Source: Silurus meridionalis
Taxonomy: Eukaryota; Chordata; Actinopteri; Siluriformes; Siluridae
Direction of reading: 5' to 3'
DNA: 64,000 nt
Assembly (NCBI RefSeq): GCF_014805685.1
Contig: NC_060887.1
Location: 30,225,963 to 30,289,962 of the forward strand
The position numbers were made by a program, and so were the translations under genes. The number at the start of each line of letters is the position of its first letter. Within the stretch, counting starts at the first letter, position 1. Positions 1 to 12,906 of the stretch are shown here, piece by piece. Under the pieces are notes generated by a model. That model ran no database searches. It saw nothing but the letters and a program-made list of their open reading frames with translations, and was not told the origin of the DNA.

Positions 1-219
1 TTATTTATGATTTTTTTTTTATTTATATATTTGTATTTGCATTTTGATGTAATATGGCAATTAATGCATTAAGTGGTTTTGTATGCAAATATTCTTGTAT
101 GCAAATATTAGCAATAAAAATGCACATTTATCTAAAAAGGAAACAAATGACTTTGACATAGACCCGTCTTATTTTCTCTTGTACATTTAGTATTGCTCTT
201 TAATAAAGAAAAAGTACTT

Positions 220-297
220 CTTACCTGATTATTCGATTAATTAATGGAATAATCAGTAGAATACTCGATTCCTAAAATAATCGATAGCTGCAGCCAT
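220..297. mobile_element. hAT-like MITE end (fragment)
   Basis: TCGATTAATTAATGGAATAA followed by ATAATCGATAGCTGCAGCC resembles the terminal part of a very common teleost MITE (terminal GGCTGCAGCTATCGATTAT). Only this end is recognisable. Confidence 0.4.
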
Positions 298-527
298 AAT
301 ACATACCTTACTTACCTACTTACTGAATACTCAGCTTTATCTTTAGCTTTATCACATCCAATACAAAAGTTCTGAGTGGCAAGAGTTTGGACAACAAATG
401 CCATATACAAATATAAAGCATCCATCCGTATTTTGTAAAACAGGTATATTATTCTCTTACATGGGATTGCTGGGAATATTTGCCTGATTTTTGGAATATC
501 AGAATAGAGCATTATTTTCACCCAAAT

Positions 528-778
528 TTATGATCACAGTCTTGATATCACCCAAATGAGGATGGGTTCCCCTTTTGAGTCTGGTTCCTCTCAAGGTTTT
601 TCCTCATAACATCTAAGGGAGTTTTCCTTGCCACAGTCACCACGGCTGCTCATCAGGGATAAATACACATCATTCACCTTAACTGTTAATTTCTGTAAAG
701 CTGCTTTGAGACAATGTCTGTTGTGAAAAGAGCTATAGAAATAAACTTGACTTGACTTGACTTGACTTGACTTGACTT
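528..778 (+). mobile_element. L2-type LINE, 3' end
   Basis: About 250 bp of LINE 3' UTR ending in the tandem tail (TTGAC)n at 745-776. It shares long near-identical runs with 7290-7560 and, in reverse, with 27087-27360 (for example GAGGATGGGTTCCCCTTTTG). It is 5'-truncated and non-coding. Confidence 0.8.
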
Positions 779-1459
779 TTCTGTCAGTCCTGTCTTTGGT
801 TTGCATTTGGAAGACACTTCATTGAGAAGTATATGTTTTGTAAATTTAATTTAGCTGTCTATTTTTTTTAATTATGGTTTTATTCCTATGTCTGTTTTTG
901 GAAATGGACATTATTATCGTCATAATTTTTTTTACCCTTTGGAAAGTCCAAGCTGATTTTTAAGAACCGAAAAACAAAACCCACTTTTGTCCCTATAAAT
1001 GATAAAGACCTCTGTTCTCTTGGGTTTATTCTGCAATTTCACTTCCATTATTACAACATGGCTCTTTGACAATATGAAACATTTGTGAGAGATCAGTTCA
1101 TATCAACAGGAGAATGGAATTTTCTCTCACAACACTGCACATGGATATATTTGACAAAAAAGCTTTTACAATTGGATTCACATCCTCAAGAAAGACTTCT
1201 TTACAGTATATGTGTGTAGAGCCATGTTAGTCAGTATATAAGAGGCTGTTATTCTATCCAGATGAGACTTCACCAAATATTAATTTTAAGGGTGGGGACA
1301 GCTTGTACACCATTGTATTGTATTGCAGCAAAGAGCTCTTGCACTCTTTTTTTTCTGTTTGTTTTTTGTTTTTTTGTTGTTTTTTTTCCAGTGGTTAAAT
1401 AAATGAAAAACTGTACCCTAATTTGTTTAGTTTAAAAAATTACACAGACTATGTTACAA

Positions 1460-1496
1460 ATTTTAGGGGTGCCAATAATTCTGGAGGGCACTGTAC
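1460..1496. mobile_element. Tc1-like terminal repeat remnant
   Basis: GGGGTGCCAATAATTCTGGA then GGGCACTGTA is the terminal motif of a widespread fish Tc1/mariner family. The matching left end was not found with confidence. Confidence 0.4.
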
Positions 1497-2073
1497 ATCG
1501 TTAAAATATCAGTTTAATGTGATGAATATTAATACACCACAGCGCTACTGAATTCTGTTTCTTCTATTTTGATTGCTATCATTTCTATAGTAGGATTTCA
1601 GTCTTGTAGGGTGAAGACAGATTAAAAGGTGTGTACTTGTTGAGACAACAAAGCTTTCTGTATAGAGATGTTTGCTTAATATTTATGAAAGGAGTGTCCA
1701 GTATAAGTGTTTTCTAAAAGGTAAGATAAAGCTTTAAATGTATGTTTTCTGACATGAAAAAGACTTGAGGACAGAGGGCTTTATATGTTCTTTCTTTTTT
1801 CTAAATGTGATCACCTTTTTGCAACCTGCAGTTAACAAATGTCCACATCGAGCACTGACGGTTGAAGTATAGATATTATTTGTATATACTTTTGTTCCAA
1901 GTTACCATTATGAAAGCATTACTACAGAGTACATATGGAAAATGATTTATGTGTCTGTGATTGGACAGTCATGTAAGAGAGAGAAGGGATCAATAGTACA
2001 GTATGGACTGGGCATGTAGCCTGGGGGACATGTAATTTAATCTCAGAGTTGGCCTTCTGCTCAAAGTCTGCAT

Positions 2074-2266
<193 letters not shown>

Positions 2267-2732
2267 CTTTAGCCAGTGGACTTGTATTTTCATGTCTGTA
2301 TGACGCTTATTCTGGTTTTGGTTTGTACTTTGTACTTTTACATTTTCTTGAATAAGGAAAATGTATGTTTATGTGCTATTTTTGCTCTGCGGCAGTAGCA
2401 CACATCTGACTGATGTGCATACAGTGTGTCACACAGCCTGTGTTTCTAAATCTTCATCTATATGCCACACATGTATCTGACCTTTATAATGAGGACCTTT
2501 AGGGCAGAGGTGGGAGTCTCAAGAGACCTCAGGGTTCGATTAAGTTTTAATTGCAGCTGCCATGATGCAGTTATTAATGGATTATTTCTACAACTTACTG
2601 CATCGTTAATTGCCAATATACTTTAAAAAATGTTTTACTTATGCTGCCTTTAAAAACATAACATTCTCCATTATGAAAGATGCTTATAAGACTATATTAT
2701 ACACGGATATGGAAATGTGATATTTCAGTAAA

Positions 2733-2927
2733 TTATGGATGGAGCCACTAGGAAGGAGGAAAAGAGGAAGACCAAGGAGGAGGTTCATGGATGTGGTGAG
2801 GGAAGACATGCAGGTAGTTGGTGTGAAAGTGGCAGATGTAGAGGACAGGGTGGTATGGAGACGGATGATCCGCTGTGGCGACCCCTAATGGGAACAGCCG
2901 AAAGAAGAAGAAGAAGATGTCAGGGGA
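2733..2927 (+). mobile_element. RTE-type LINE, C-terminal and 3' end
   Basis: In one frame the + strand reads RGRPRRRFMDVVREDMQVVG and on to RRMIRCGDP-stop (stop at 2886-2888), the conserved end of fish RTE-like reverse transcriptases. It is followed by a (GAA)n-like tail at about 2903-2918. The rest of the element is missing (5' truncation). Confidence 0.7.
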
Positions 2928-4253
2928 TTTTACTGATAGTGTAGTATTTGCCCCCATATTTTTTAAATAGTGAATGAAAAATGTTATGCTTTTTTGTTTT
3001 TCATGATATTGATTTCATATTTAATTTGCTAGCAGAACCTTAAAATCAATTGGCATAAATACCCCGTATCATAAATTTTTCATGAACTACTATTTTAAAC
3101 TTATTGATTTTTCACTCCTCAATATTGTTACAGAGTATATATACAGTAAGCGGTACACAAATACCAAACACAAAATTCCTTGTCGTTTTTTTGTTTTTTT
3201 TATTACACAGTTTATTATTATAAGCATTTGTGATCATCAACATTTGAACAATAAAACATTTGTTTTTTAAATAAAATGCCTGCTTGGTTAAATAATATTT
3301 TATAATATTTTATAAAAATAACATTGAATAAATCAAATTATGCAATACACTTTTTTATTATATTGTTTAAATTCAGTAATCAGTTAAACTGGCACAAATT
3401 AAATTGGTTAAATAAAATGTAATATATAGAAACATTTTATAGTTTACATTTGTTAGACACCTTTTGGGAAATACACGTGTATACACTCCCTCGTTATGTG
3501 GAATTGTCAGGATTTTCTCCTTTTAAGAGAAATTCTTCAAGCTGAACAAAAGGTTTTGTACACAAAAAAGGTTTGCACTTGTTGAGATGAAGTTCTCTGT
3601 AAAAAAGACATTTGTGTGACATTTATTTAAGGAGTCTCCAGTAACAGTGCTTTACACTTTGTTTTCTAGTAATATAACAAGCTCAGTTCTGTGTATTTTT
3701 TTTAATCCATTTTCATATTGCATGTTTATTGCTGTGTTGGTTGTTTAATAGAGGTGTTAATGGACTGAATGGCTTGTGCATAATGTGTATTGTGACTGCT
3801 CACTACTCATGTGAGCACATGGCTTAATTCGAATATTGGGAAGCCATGCAGCAGAATAAGCCTTGTGTGTGATTAATGTGGCAGAGCACAGAGCTCCCAT
3901 CAACAGAGCTCAGCTGGAGTGTGCCTGGCTCTTTGTCATCGAGTCGCAGCTGCATCCTATGACACACGCACACGCACATGCAAACGCACATACGCCTTTC
4001 CTAAAACGACCTCCATACACTGTCTTCCCTGACAGAGGGCAGGGGTGTGGTTGTGGCTAGAGGAATATTTTATGGGCACGCGACCCATTATGTGTAAAGT
4101 GTTAGCAGGACCTGTTTTACTTGCTCCTGCTTGAATGCAGCTTGAGGTAACAAGATAAGGAGTAAGCATATGTGTGCCTACGTGTGTGATTGTAAAGGGG
4201 TTGAGCTAGTATTGTGCAGACACCCATGTGCATTTCTTCTTATTGGTTCATTC

Positions 4254-4290
<37 letters not shown>
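4254..4290. repeat. (TG)n microsatellite
   Basis: Uninterrupted TG run of about 36 bp. Confidence 0.95.
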
Positions 4291-4291
<1 letters not shown>

Positions 4292-4689
4292 GACTCTACT
4301 TCTGTGTCATTGTTTCCTGGGTAACGCATTTCCTCAGTGACACGGAGGCTCCTGAAGTCAATAACATGCATAGTGTATTAAAGTCTAAGTGTTAATGTCA
4401 TACTGGTGGTGGGGGGGAGGGGAGCAAGTAATTATATGCCTATAATATTTTCTTTCATTTTAAACCACATATTTTTTTATATTTTTTTTATTAATTGCTC
4501 AATATCTCAGGTTCTTATTCAGCTGTTTGTCTTCACATATATTTACCAATAATTGCTATGAAATACTTAATGCATATACTTTCATACGGCAAAACTATTA
4601 ACGAAATGTGTGTATTAACAAGAACAAGTGTAAGAAAGCATTGAGTTTAAGAGTTGAATTAAATAATCACTTTTGGATATTAGCTATAA

Positions 4690-4988
4690 AGGCTTAATGG
4701 CAGGTCCAGGAGGCCTGGGGTGCATTCCAGTTCATTCCAAAGGTGTTCATAAACAGGCCAATCAAGATCTTTCACTCCATACCATGTAAAGCAATCTTCA
4801 TGGAGCTCACTTTGTATACAGGGGCATTGTCATGCAGGACAGGTTTAGGTCTCGTAGTTCAAACTGAGGGTAAATGTAATACTACCACATACAAAGACAT
4901 CTTGTACGATTGTCTGCCTCCAACTTTGTGGTAACAGTTTGCAGAAAAAAACATGTTTTAGAAGTCGGTGTCCCAATACTTATGTAGA
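4690..4988 (-). mobile_element. Tc1-like transposon remnant
   Basis: CATTCCAGTTCATTCCAAAG, the GGGGCATTGTCATGC block and the GTGTCCCAATACTTATGT end match a common degenerate fish Tc1-like family. It is opposite in orientation to the copies at 12040 and 19290. No intact transposase frame. Confidence 0.55.
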
Positions 4989-5974
4989 AACAGCAAGAGA
5001 GAGAGAGAGAAACAAAGGGAGGCAAAAGAGGTGCTGTTCAGTGGTGCTGAGCAAAAGAAACCATTGTTAGATTTCTTGTTTATGTTTATGGCAGTCGATT
5101 TACCACCTTCGGAGATGTTGAGGTTGTAGTTCTATGATTGAGGGCGAGTCCAGAGGGATGTAGCCACAGGGTAACACTCTGGAAACGAGATATATTCATT
5201 CAGATATATTCATGTTGACGTATGAAATTTATCGGGTTAAAAACGAATCGTTATGTGTTAATAGGACAGGAATATATTTTAATCTGTAGTCAGTGATTAG
5301 GTACACACCTGAACAGCTGAACAGTCACTCATCAGGAAACCGTAATACAGTTTAGCTAGTTCTGCTTTAAGTGCAAAAGAGGTCAATTATTGTGATTTCC
5401 ATATTGAGCACGTTTTTTTTTTATACAAGCAACTACGGCCTCAAAGTAACAGCAGGGTAAATTATAAATTGAAGTATAAGTGAGTATTGTGCTCTGTTTA
5501 GACCTACTGAGAAAACAGCGTATTACCCACATTGTGTTTGAACCTCTTCCTTCCTCTTTCACTTTTTATCAGATTTTATTTGGCCACGTCTTTTTTTCTG
5601 CATATAGCGGTTTGATTTTACCTCTACTAGCTATCAGTGTATGTATTTCTGTGTCGATTTATCTGCCTCTTTCTGAGTTGTTAGGCAGGATGAATGTGTA
5701 ATTACCCCCTTTGTGTCCTTTCCCTCTAGTAGCTCGCTCAATTGTCCTCCACCCGGGCAGGCTGCATCGAGCACATGCTTTTCCCTGCTCTCAGTAGAGC
5801 AATTACTGGGCTGACTTGTGAAGCAAAAAGATCTCTTGACTGAAATTACTTTTCATAATGGATTTCTGTCCAGAATGGCCAAAAAAGGAGATGTTGTTTG
5901 TGGGTCAGATATCATTTCAGGGTGGTTAGCAGTACCGTATGTTTAATTTCTCAAACTCATCTCATGCAGAATTG

Positions 5975-6490
5975 TTAATGGCAACTACAGTCCAAATCCA
6001 GCCTTAGAGTTCTTGGCTTTCTTAGTAACTTCATGGATCTTTAATCTGTTCATGTGGAACCATCCCCAGATTCACTGAGTGGTCTTCAATTAAAGAGAGC
6101 CCCATCCAGGGATGTCAGGATGAATCAGGTGGACCTCAGACTAAGAAAGGGAAAGGATCCTTGCTCAGTGGTACTATAGGAGCATGTTTAACTTAACAGA
6201 GAGGGAGAGTTTGTAGGTGTATAAATTAAAATACCGAACCTTAAAGTCTAAATGCAAATGCAAGTCTATAATGTGCATGCCCATTTTCCATTCAGCTGAA
6301 TTTTATTTGTATAGTGCACATAATATTGGATATTACTACAAGGCAGCTTTACAGAAATTTGGGCATCACCCCAAAATTCCTAAGAAACAAACTTAACAGG
6401 CAAAAAACATCCTCTTCAAGGTGACACCAGGTTGTAAGATTAAAAATGATTGCCGTTCTGAAGATACTACCTACTACTAACATTATCACA
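5975..6490 (-). mobile_element. degenerate LINE (L2-like) 3' region
   Basis: The part 6190-6485 is clearly duplicated at 11318-11817, with shared runs such as GATTGCCGTTCTGAAGATAC. In reverse it resembles L2 3' ends (AGCTGCCTTGTAG, then a tail near ATTCAGCTGAAT). The part before 6190 is assigned by continuity only. Confidence 0.5.
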
Positions 6491-7059
6491 TGCTATGGAC
6501 AATGATTTCAACATTTTTTTACTGTAATAATAAAAGAAATCGTTATGTAATGGTGCAGTAAATGTTGAAAATGTTCAATTGTCACTTTTTGGGCGTTTTG
6601 TTGTTTCAACAACGTTAATGTTTTTATTCTTCAGTACAGGAAAAAGTAGACACGAGATTCTGGTCAGTGGTAATTGCTGCAATGCCTTCAGATGTGATAG
6701 AGTTTTAAAATGGATAGCATTATTCTTTTAATATTGTTGTGAAGCGAGAGTGGTTAGATCAGAACGTGCCTTTTGCTGACAATCCAAACGAGAATACAAA
6801 AGTATAGCCAGAAATCAGCAGACCTGAAGGAAGGAAGTTCAAAAATACTCAGAAGGCTTTATCTGAGTGAGCTGGTAGATGTAGGTGAGTGGGGGTAATA
6901 TTCTGTAATCTGTACTGGATTTAAGTGTGTCTTTGTAATGTTCAGGTGAAGGCATGGTTCCTGGATTGGAATTCGATTTGAATGAGGATTTGATGCAAAC
7001 AAAAGATTGTGCTCAACGTTAATTCATCTTGCTTTAGAAGCCTGAAGTTGTGACATAGA

Positions 7060-7560
7060 GGTGTGAAAAGGCACCTTTTGGATTTCACTCCATGTGGAGT
7101 TTTGGACATTGGACCTCTTTAAATGTTTGAAGGCTCTGTCATGGAGAAGCTGGTGTTCTATGATCTATGATGATCTGAAATGTTGAGCTATTTTATGAGT
7201 TGCTTAGTAGATCCTGGTTCCAAAACTTCAACTGACTGTATAAGACTGTAGAAAGGATATTACTCACAATCGTACACTCCGGTGCTCATGTTAGTTTTCA
7301 CTCTCCAGTGTTTTGTATTATTTTAGGATTTATGATCACACTCTTGATGTCACCCAAATGAGGATGGGTTCCCCTTTTGAGTCTGGTTCCTCTCAAGGTT
7401 TCTTCCTCATAACATCTAAGGGAGTTTTTCTCGCCACAGTCGCCATGGCTGCTCATCAGGGATAAATACACATCGTTCACCTTAACTGTTAAATTCTGTA
7501 AAGCTGCTTTGAGACAATGTCTGTTGTGAAAAGTGCTATAGAAATAAACTTGACTTGACT
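7060..7560 (+). mobile_element. L2-type LINE, 3' end
   Basis: About 500 bp of L2 3' UTR ending in AAACTTGACTTGACT. The earlier part (7060-7290) matches in reverse the 27360-27560 part of the larger copy, for example GTTTTGGACATTGGACCTC. Non-coding. Confidence 0.75.
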
Positions 7561-9998
7561 AGGATCCGGATTGGGATACTAGGACTCAAGAAAAATGTTC
7601 ATAGACGATAGTAGTTTGTACTCATTTTGGCAAAAACAGACAGTAACAGTAGAAAAGGTGACCTTGAATAACATGGGAGTGAGCTGAGCATTATGATGCT
7701 CTTACTGCATCTGGTGTAAATCAGACATCATTTGTTTAGGAACAGCCATGACCTTATTACAGTCTTTATATTTTGGAAATAAGTTGATTCATAGCAAAAG
7801 TGACTGCAGGAGTGTGTGTGACTGGTGAGAAATCTTTCATGAGCATAGCACGATGGATTAGTTAGAGACAAGCATTCTTGTGTCTGGCCTGTGTGATTCA
7901 TTTAAGCTAAACTGTTATATATTCAGGCCACACAGCTGTGATCTATGGCTGGCTGGCTGATTTATGCGTAAGGTAGCAGTAAGGATTTGAAAGCAGTACC
8001 TGACCCGAGGTTAACCACTGCATCACTGTGTAATTCCCCTTAGGCTTACATGAAGTTTATGCTTTATACATCATGACTCACTTCTCTTGATGATCTTTGG
8101 TAGTTTAATCACTAGCCATTGCTATTTATGTATATTTGCAATTACCTGGATGACATTATGTGTATATTTTGTGTCAAGTTGTGAAGGTGAAGCATATATT
8201 TTAGTTGTCCTCTGTCTTAAGGGTTCTGAATGCTTGCGTAAAACAGTTAAGAGACTGAGACAGTTTGCTGAAATAGATACATAGGTGGCATGGGTTAACC
8301 TATTTTTTTTACCTCAGATATAATAAAGGATGATTGTGATAATCGTGTCTGGATATTTGTATGTTTAATACATAGATAAAAGAACTAAGATTAATGAGAA
8401 TGCCTTTCACTCTGTCACACACAGCTTAGCTTTTAAAATGGCAGTGCATTTGCTAAGAGAACTGTGGGAGATGTGCACACGCTGCAGGAGTGTTCGAAGG
8501 CAGAGTTTCTATAATTGATGAGGACGGCTAAGCACTAATCCCAGAGACATTTTCCACTCCATTAGGGTTGAAGACAGAGTCTGTACGAGCTCTCTGACCC
8601 GGTGAGGGACAGTCGTGCTCCTGGATATCTGCAGATGTGCCCTTAGACCTCAAGTTGATTCAGGCCAAATAGTGATTTGAAACCTCATTCTGCAACTAGG
8701 CTGTAAATCCCATGGGACGGTGTTCCATCAATGTACAATCCATATAGAATTTGATAGGTAAGATAATAACTTGTGTCTTCTATAGTTCTTTAATTTCACT
8801 TTTTATGAATGATTTAATTCGGAAAATGGCCATTTTTGAAGGAATGAATGGCAAATAAAATTTGCCATGTTTTCAATAAATACACTAAAATTAAATAAAG
8901 TAATATTAATAGATACATTGATGAAAATCACATTGATTTGGTTCACAGGCAGCATCAACTTTTGCACAGTTCAACATTTATTGCCAAACCCTATGTTCTC
9001 TTAGAAGCTTGACAGTATTTTTGCATCAAGCAGGTCTATAAGTTGGTCTGCATTCTGTAGCATTGTCAGGATACCGATGGAGACTAAGAAATACATTTCC
9101 TCATTAACCACTGAATTATGTCACATGATACTTGATTGACATTTACATGAGGTACCTGATTCACAACATTCACAAATAATGAGCACCAGTATACTGTAAA
9201 TGTCTTACATTTCATTGATTGTCTGACTTTTTTCTTTATAGGTTGTTGTCATTTCATGTCTCAAGGTTTTTGTTCACATACGTTTATGTTTATACATTTG
9301 CCCTTAAAATCAATCCCTGCATTTGCATCCACTTTGGCTCCTAATATATTGCAAAGGGCATCATCTAAATGCTATAAATGTACTAACATATGTCATATAA
9401 TGAAATATAAATCCAAACACTCACATAAAACACACATTATCTTATGTTTACCTAAATGTAAATCAAGCCTCAATGAAATACAACCTAACATCTGGATTAA
9501 AGCACCAAAAATGCTAAACATTTGCAAGCAACATGCTACAGAAAAGGTGGTAGTTTAATCAGGCGTAGGTCTTGATGTTGTTGATGCCTGTCAGACAGAC
9601 GCTTATATCTGATAGGCTGGGAGCTCATGAGGAGGACAGGTCTTCATGTCAAACATGTCTTCAGTGACTGTCTGGAGGCTCAGTGGATGACTTTCAGCTG
9701 TGGTGTGTGTTTGTGTCTGAGTGACAATGGTTTTTAAGATGTCTCATGTATAATACAGAGATGAATTACCTTCTACCTACTGAGTCCAGCACTGAGATAT
9801 AGAGACAGTGGCATGTTTTTATATCGTGACCAGGACCAAATATCCCATAAGAAGAGGAATTATATTTAATTCAGTTTTAGTAGTTCCAACCTTGTATATG
9901 ACATTTGTTTCACACATTCCTGTCCTCGTTTAATTGGTCCTCACTAAAATTGCTAAAAACATGGCATTCTCTACACACATGAACACAAATATGCTATC

Positions 9999-10000
<2 letters not shown>

Positions 10001-10044
<44 letters not shown>
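10001..10044. repeat. (TG)n microsatellite
   Basis: Uninterrupted TG run. Confidence 0.95.
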
Positions 10045-10048
<4 letters not shown>

Positions 10049-10102
10049 TGTTTTTCTGGTTTGGTCCCTGGAGATGGGTAGCATAATGAGCTTACTCTCT
10101 TT

Positions 10103-10111
10103 CTTTGTCTT

Positions 10112-10144
<33 letters not shown>

Positions 10145-10182
10145 CTCTCTCTCTTTATCCTTTACTCTCTGTCATTTCAATC

Positions 10183-10249
<67 letters not shown>
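10103..10249. repeat. compound (CTGT)n and (CT)n microsatellite
   Basis: CTGT units at about 10111-10145, then CT units at about 10181-10248. Confidence 0.9.
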
Positions 10250-10251
<2 letters not shown>

Positions 10252-10785
10252 GGATCATATTTCATTTTTTTCTGGCAGATTTGCATTTTAGTATTCACAT
10301 TACCAGATCCTGTTTCCATGAATAATAAAGACCTTGTCCTTGTTCTCACTGCAGTTTCCTTGTGCTTGTCTTTCCTAAGACTCAAAAAGAAAGTGTGTAA
10401 ATGCCACTGCAACTGACAGTACCGGCATAAGCATTTGAGCTCGTACGGCACGCTCCAAGAACACTCAGAGCAAATGTGATTTACTCTTTTCCATAGCACT
10501 GGAGAGCTTCATTCAGATGAGACATACTAGCAAATGTAACGTGATATTCCAGTCTGTTTATGAATTTGAAAAAAAAAAATAGTGAAGTGATTGGTGCAGT
10601 CTCATTGAACAGCCACCACAATGTGGTGAAGGGCTGTAAGAACAGTATAACTGCTAATACAAATGTAATTTTTACATTTGTAAAAAATATACAAGACCGT
10701 ATTTTAGACCCAATCATTTTGGAAATGTTTTTATTAAATAAAATTAAAACTGTGTGTCACGTCTAAATAAATATATAAACTTTCT

Positions 10786-10925
10786 TTCGGCTTCTCCCAT
10801 TAGGGGTCGCCACAGCGGATCATCCGTATTCATGATCCGCATGTTCGAATTGGCACATGTTTTTTACGCTGGATGCCCTTCCTAACGCAACCCTCCCCAT
10901 TTATCCGGGCTTGGGACCGGCACTA
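10786..10925 (-). mobile_element. retroelement with an RTE-like 3' tail (SINE or LINE 3' UTR)
   Basis: The block at 10803-10823 is the reverse complement of the end of the RTE fragment at 2864-2886 (ATGATCCGCTGTGGCGACCC). The remaining part (GGATGCCCTTCCTAACGCAA, CCGGGCTTGGGACCGGCAC) is unrelated to the RTE coding end. It is a common fish repeat sharing the LINE tail. Confidence 0.6.
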
Positions 10926-11164
10926 CGTCTAAATAAATATATATTTTACTAAATAGATTTATGATATATTTTCACATATTTTATCATTTTATTGGACTTA
11001 AAGTTTACTGTTCTAGAATATTATAAGTTATAAACTATATTATTGTGTGAAACTGAATACATTTACATTCGATTTTGGGATTTTTAAATGTCAATGAGTA
11101 AATAAAGATTGAGGGGTGATAAAATGGTTTATTTACAGATTGCCGATATTGTTCAATTTAATTT

Positions 11165-11830
11165 ACTTTTTTTTGTATTGCACTTTTAATAATAGAAATT
11201 GTCTCAAAATAGCTGTACAGAAATAAATAGGAATATGAATTCTACATTCATAAATTTGTCCCTATAAGTTTATCCCTAATAAGTAAACAAGTGGCGACTG
11301 TGGCAAGGAAACAGTCCCTGAGAGGGAGAGTGTGTAGTTGTATAAATTAAAATACCAAACCTTAAAGTCTTAATGCAAATCTAAAATGTACCCCATTTTA
11401 TTTTCTACTTTCACACCATATATGGTTTTCACACTGCTTTACCTCACTTCCTGTGTTGTCCACAAAACATATAACACATTTGTTATCCAGTCTTTTCATC
11501 TTGTTATTAATTATATACCTCTATCTGCATCTGTCTTTGGGAATCAGCATGTAGGGGTGGTCAATGAGATGATTTGGACTAAAACAAAATATACTGTCTA
11601 TTAAAAGCATGCTCGTTTTCCATTCAGCTGAATTTTATTTGTATAGTGCACATAATATTGGATATTACTACACGGCAGCTTTACAGAAATTTGGGCAAAT
11701 CTCTAAATTCCTTATAAACAAACTTAACAGGCAAAACATCCTCCTCAAGGTGACACCAGGTTGTAAGTTAAAAAATGATTGCCGTTCTGAAGATACAACA
11801 TTATCACATGCTTTGAAAAGAGGTTTACCA
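11165..11830 (-). mobile_element. degenerate L2-like LINE 3' region, with extra internal segment
   Basis: 11195-11330 carries an L2 3' block in reverse (TGGCGACTGTGGCAAGGAAA). 11318-11388 plus 11607-11817 match 6190-6485. The 11389-11606 segment is absent from the other copy, so it is either an insertion here or a deletion there. Confidence 0.5.
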
Positions 11831-12029
11831 TGTACAGAGTGAATAAGACTTCTGGGATAAGTTACAGTCTTTATGATTACAGCAGCAGTTCTTCGGTACA
11901 GTTTAGTTGATCTGAGTTATTTGGACAATTTCCAAAATTGGGTATCCACATGGAATTATCCATATCAACCCAAAGTGATGCACAGAAATCTGCCGGCAGA
12001 AGTAGAACAGCATTAAGATATACACGAGA

Positions 12030-12260
12030 TGGACAAAAGTATTAGGACACCTGACGTTTCTAGCCATATGTGTTTTTTTCCCCAAACCACAAAGTTGGAG
12101 GCACAGTTGGATTTGGATGCAGTAAAATGACATTTTCCTTTTAATTAAACTGGGAGACCCAAACCTGTTCCATCTTGACAATTCCCCTGTGTACATATTA
12201 AGCTCCATGAAGATATGGTGTACATGGGTTGGAGTGGAAGATCTTAGGTGGCCTGCTATT
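12030..12260 (+). mobile_element. Tc1-like transposon remnant
   Basis: GAGATGGACAAAAGTATTAG at the left and CCCAAACCTGTTCCATC, GGTGGCCTGCTAT at the right match the same family as 19290-19765. No intact frame. Confidence 0.55.
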
Positions 12261-12906
12261 GAGCTCTGCTCTCAAAGACTGTATTGTAAAAACTGGATTT
12301 CCTCCACAGTTAAAATTCTATTAATAACCTTAAGAACACTATCTTAATAGAGGCAGAAAAGCACAGGGCAGTTATAAATATATTCACTCTGGCTGTAACT
12401 GAAGTCTGAGGGTTTCAGTTACCTTAGAACAGATCACTGCTGGCTTCTCTGCTGTTACAATATATGTACCTATATTCTGTCATATACTAAGGGATTGTAA
12501 AATTGGGTTGGGAGATTTAATTTAATTTAATAAACCTGTGTTCCACTGTTGACTGTTGGGAGCTAATGGGAGGTTATCTGGGAAGTTTTTGTTCTGTGGG
12601 TCTCAGAATGTACATTGGTTGTTCCTCGACCAGGCCTTTTAAAGTACTTTAAATGAGATCTGCCTTGTGCCACTGAACAAACACTTTGTTTCATTTACCT
12701 TAAATAAAAGAGGTCAGTAGCTATAAACATTAATAATATCAAAAGAATTACCCAGACTGCCTTCCTCATCACTTCCTTTCCCCCCATTCATTTCAAGTTC
12801 ATCCGGGTAGCATGTTTCATGGCCATCGTCATTGTTTGGCTTTGGCGTGTAACCAGATGACTCAGACTTTGACTAATCTTCTGTTCTACTCTCTTTATTC
12901 TCTAAG

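Noticed and set aside
9256..9558. 100-codon ORF in the gfod1 intron
   Set aside because: Lys/Ser/Cys-rich with no motif; chance frame.
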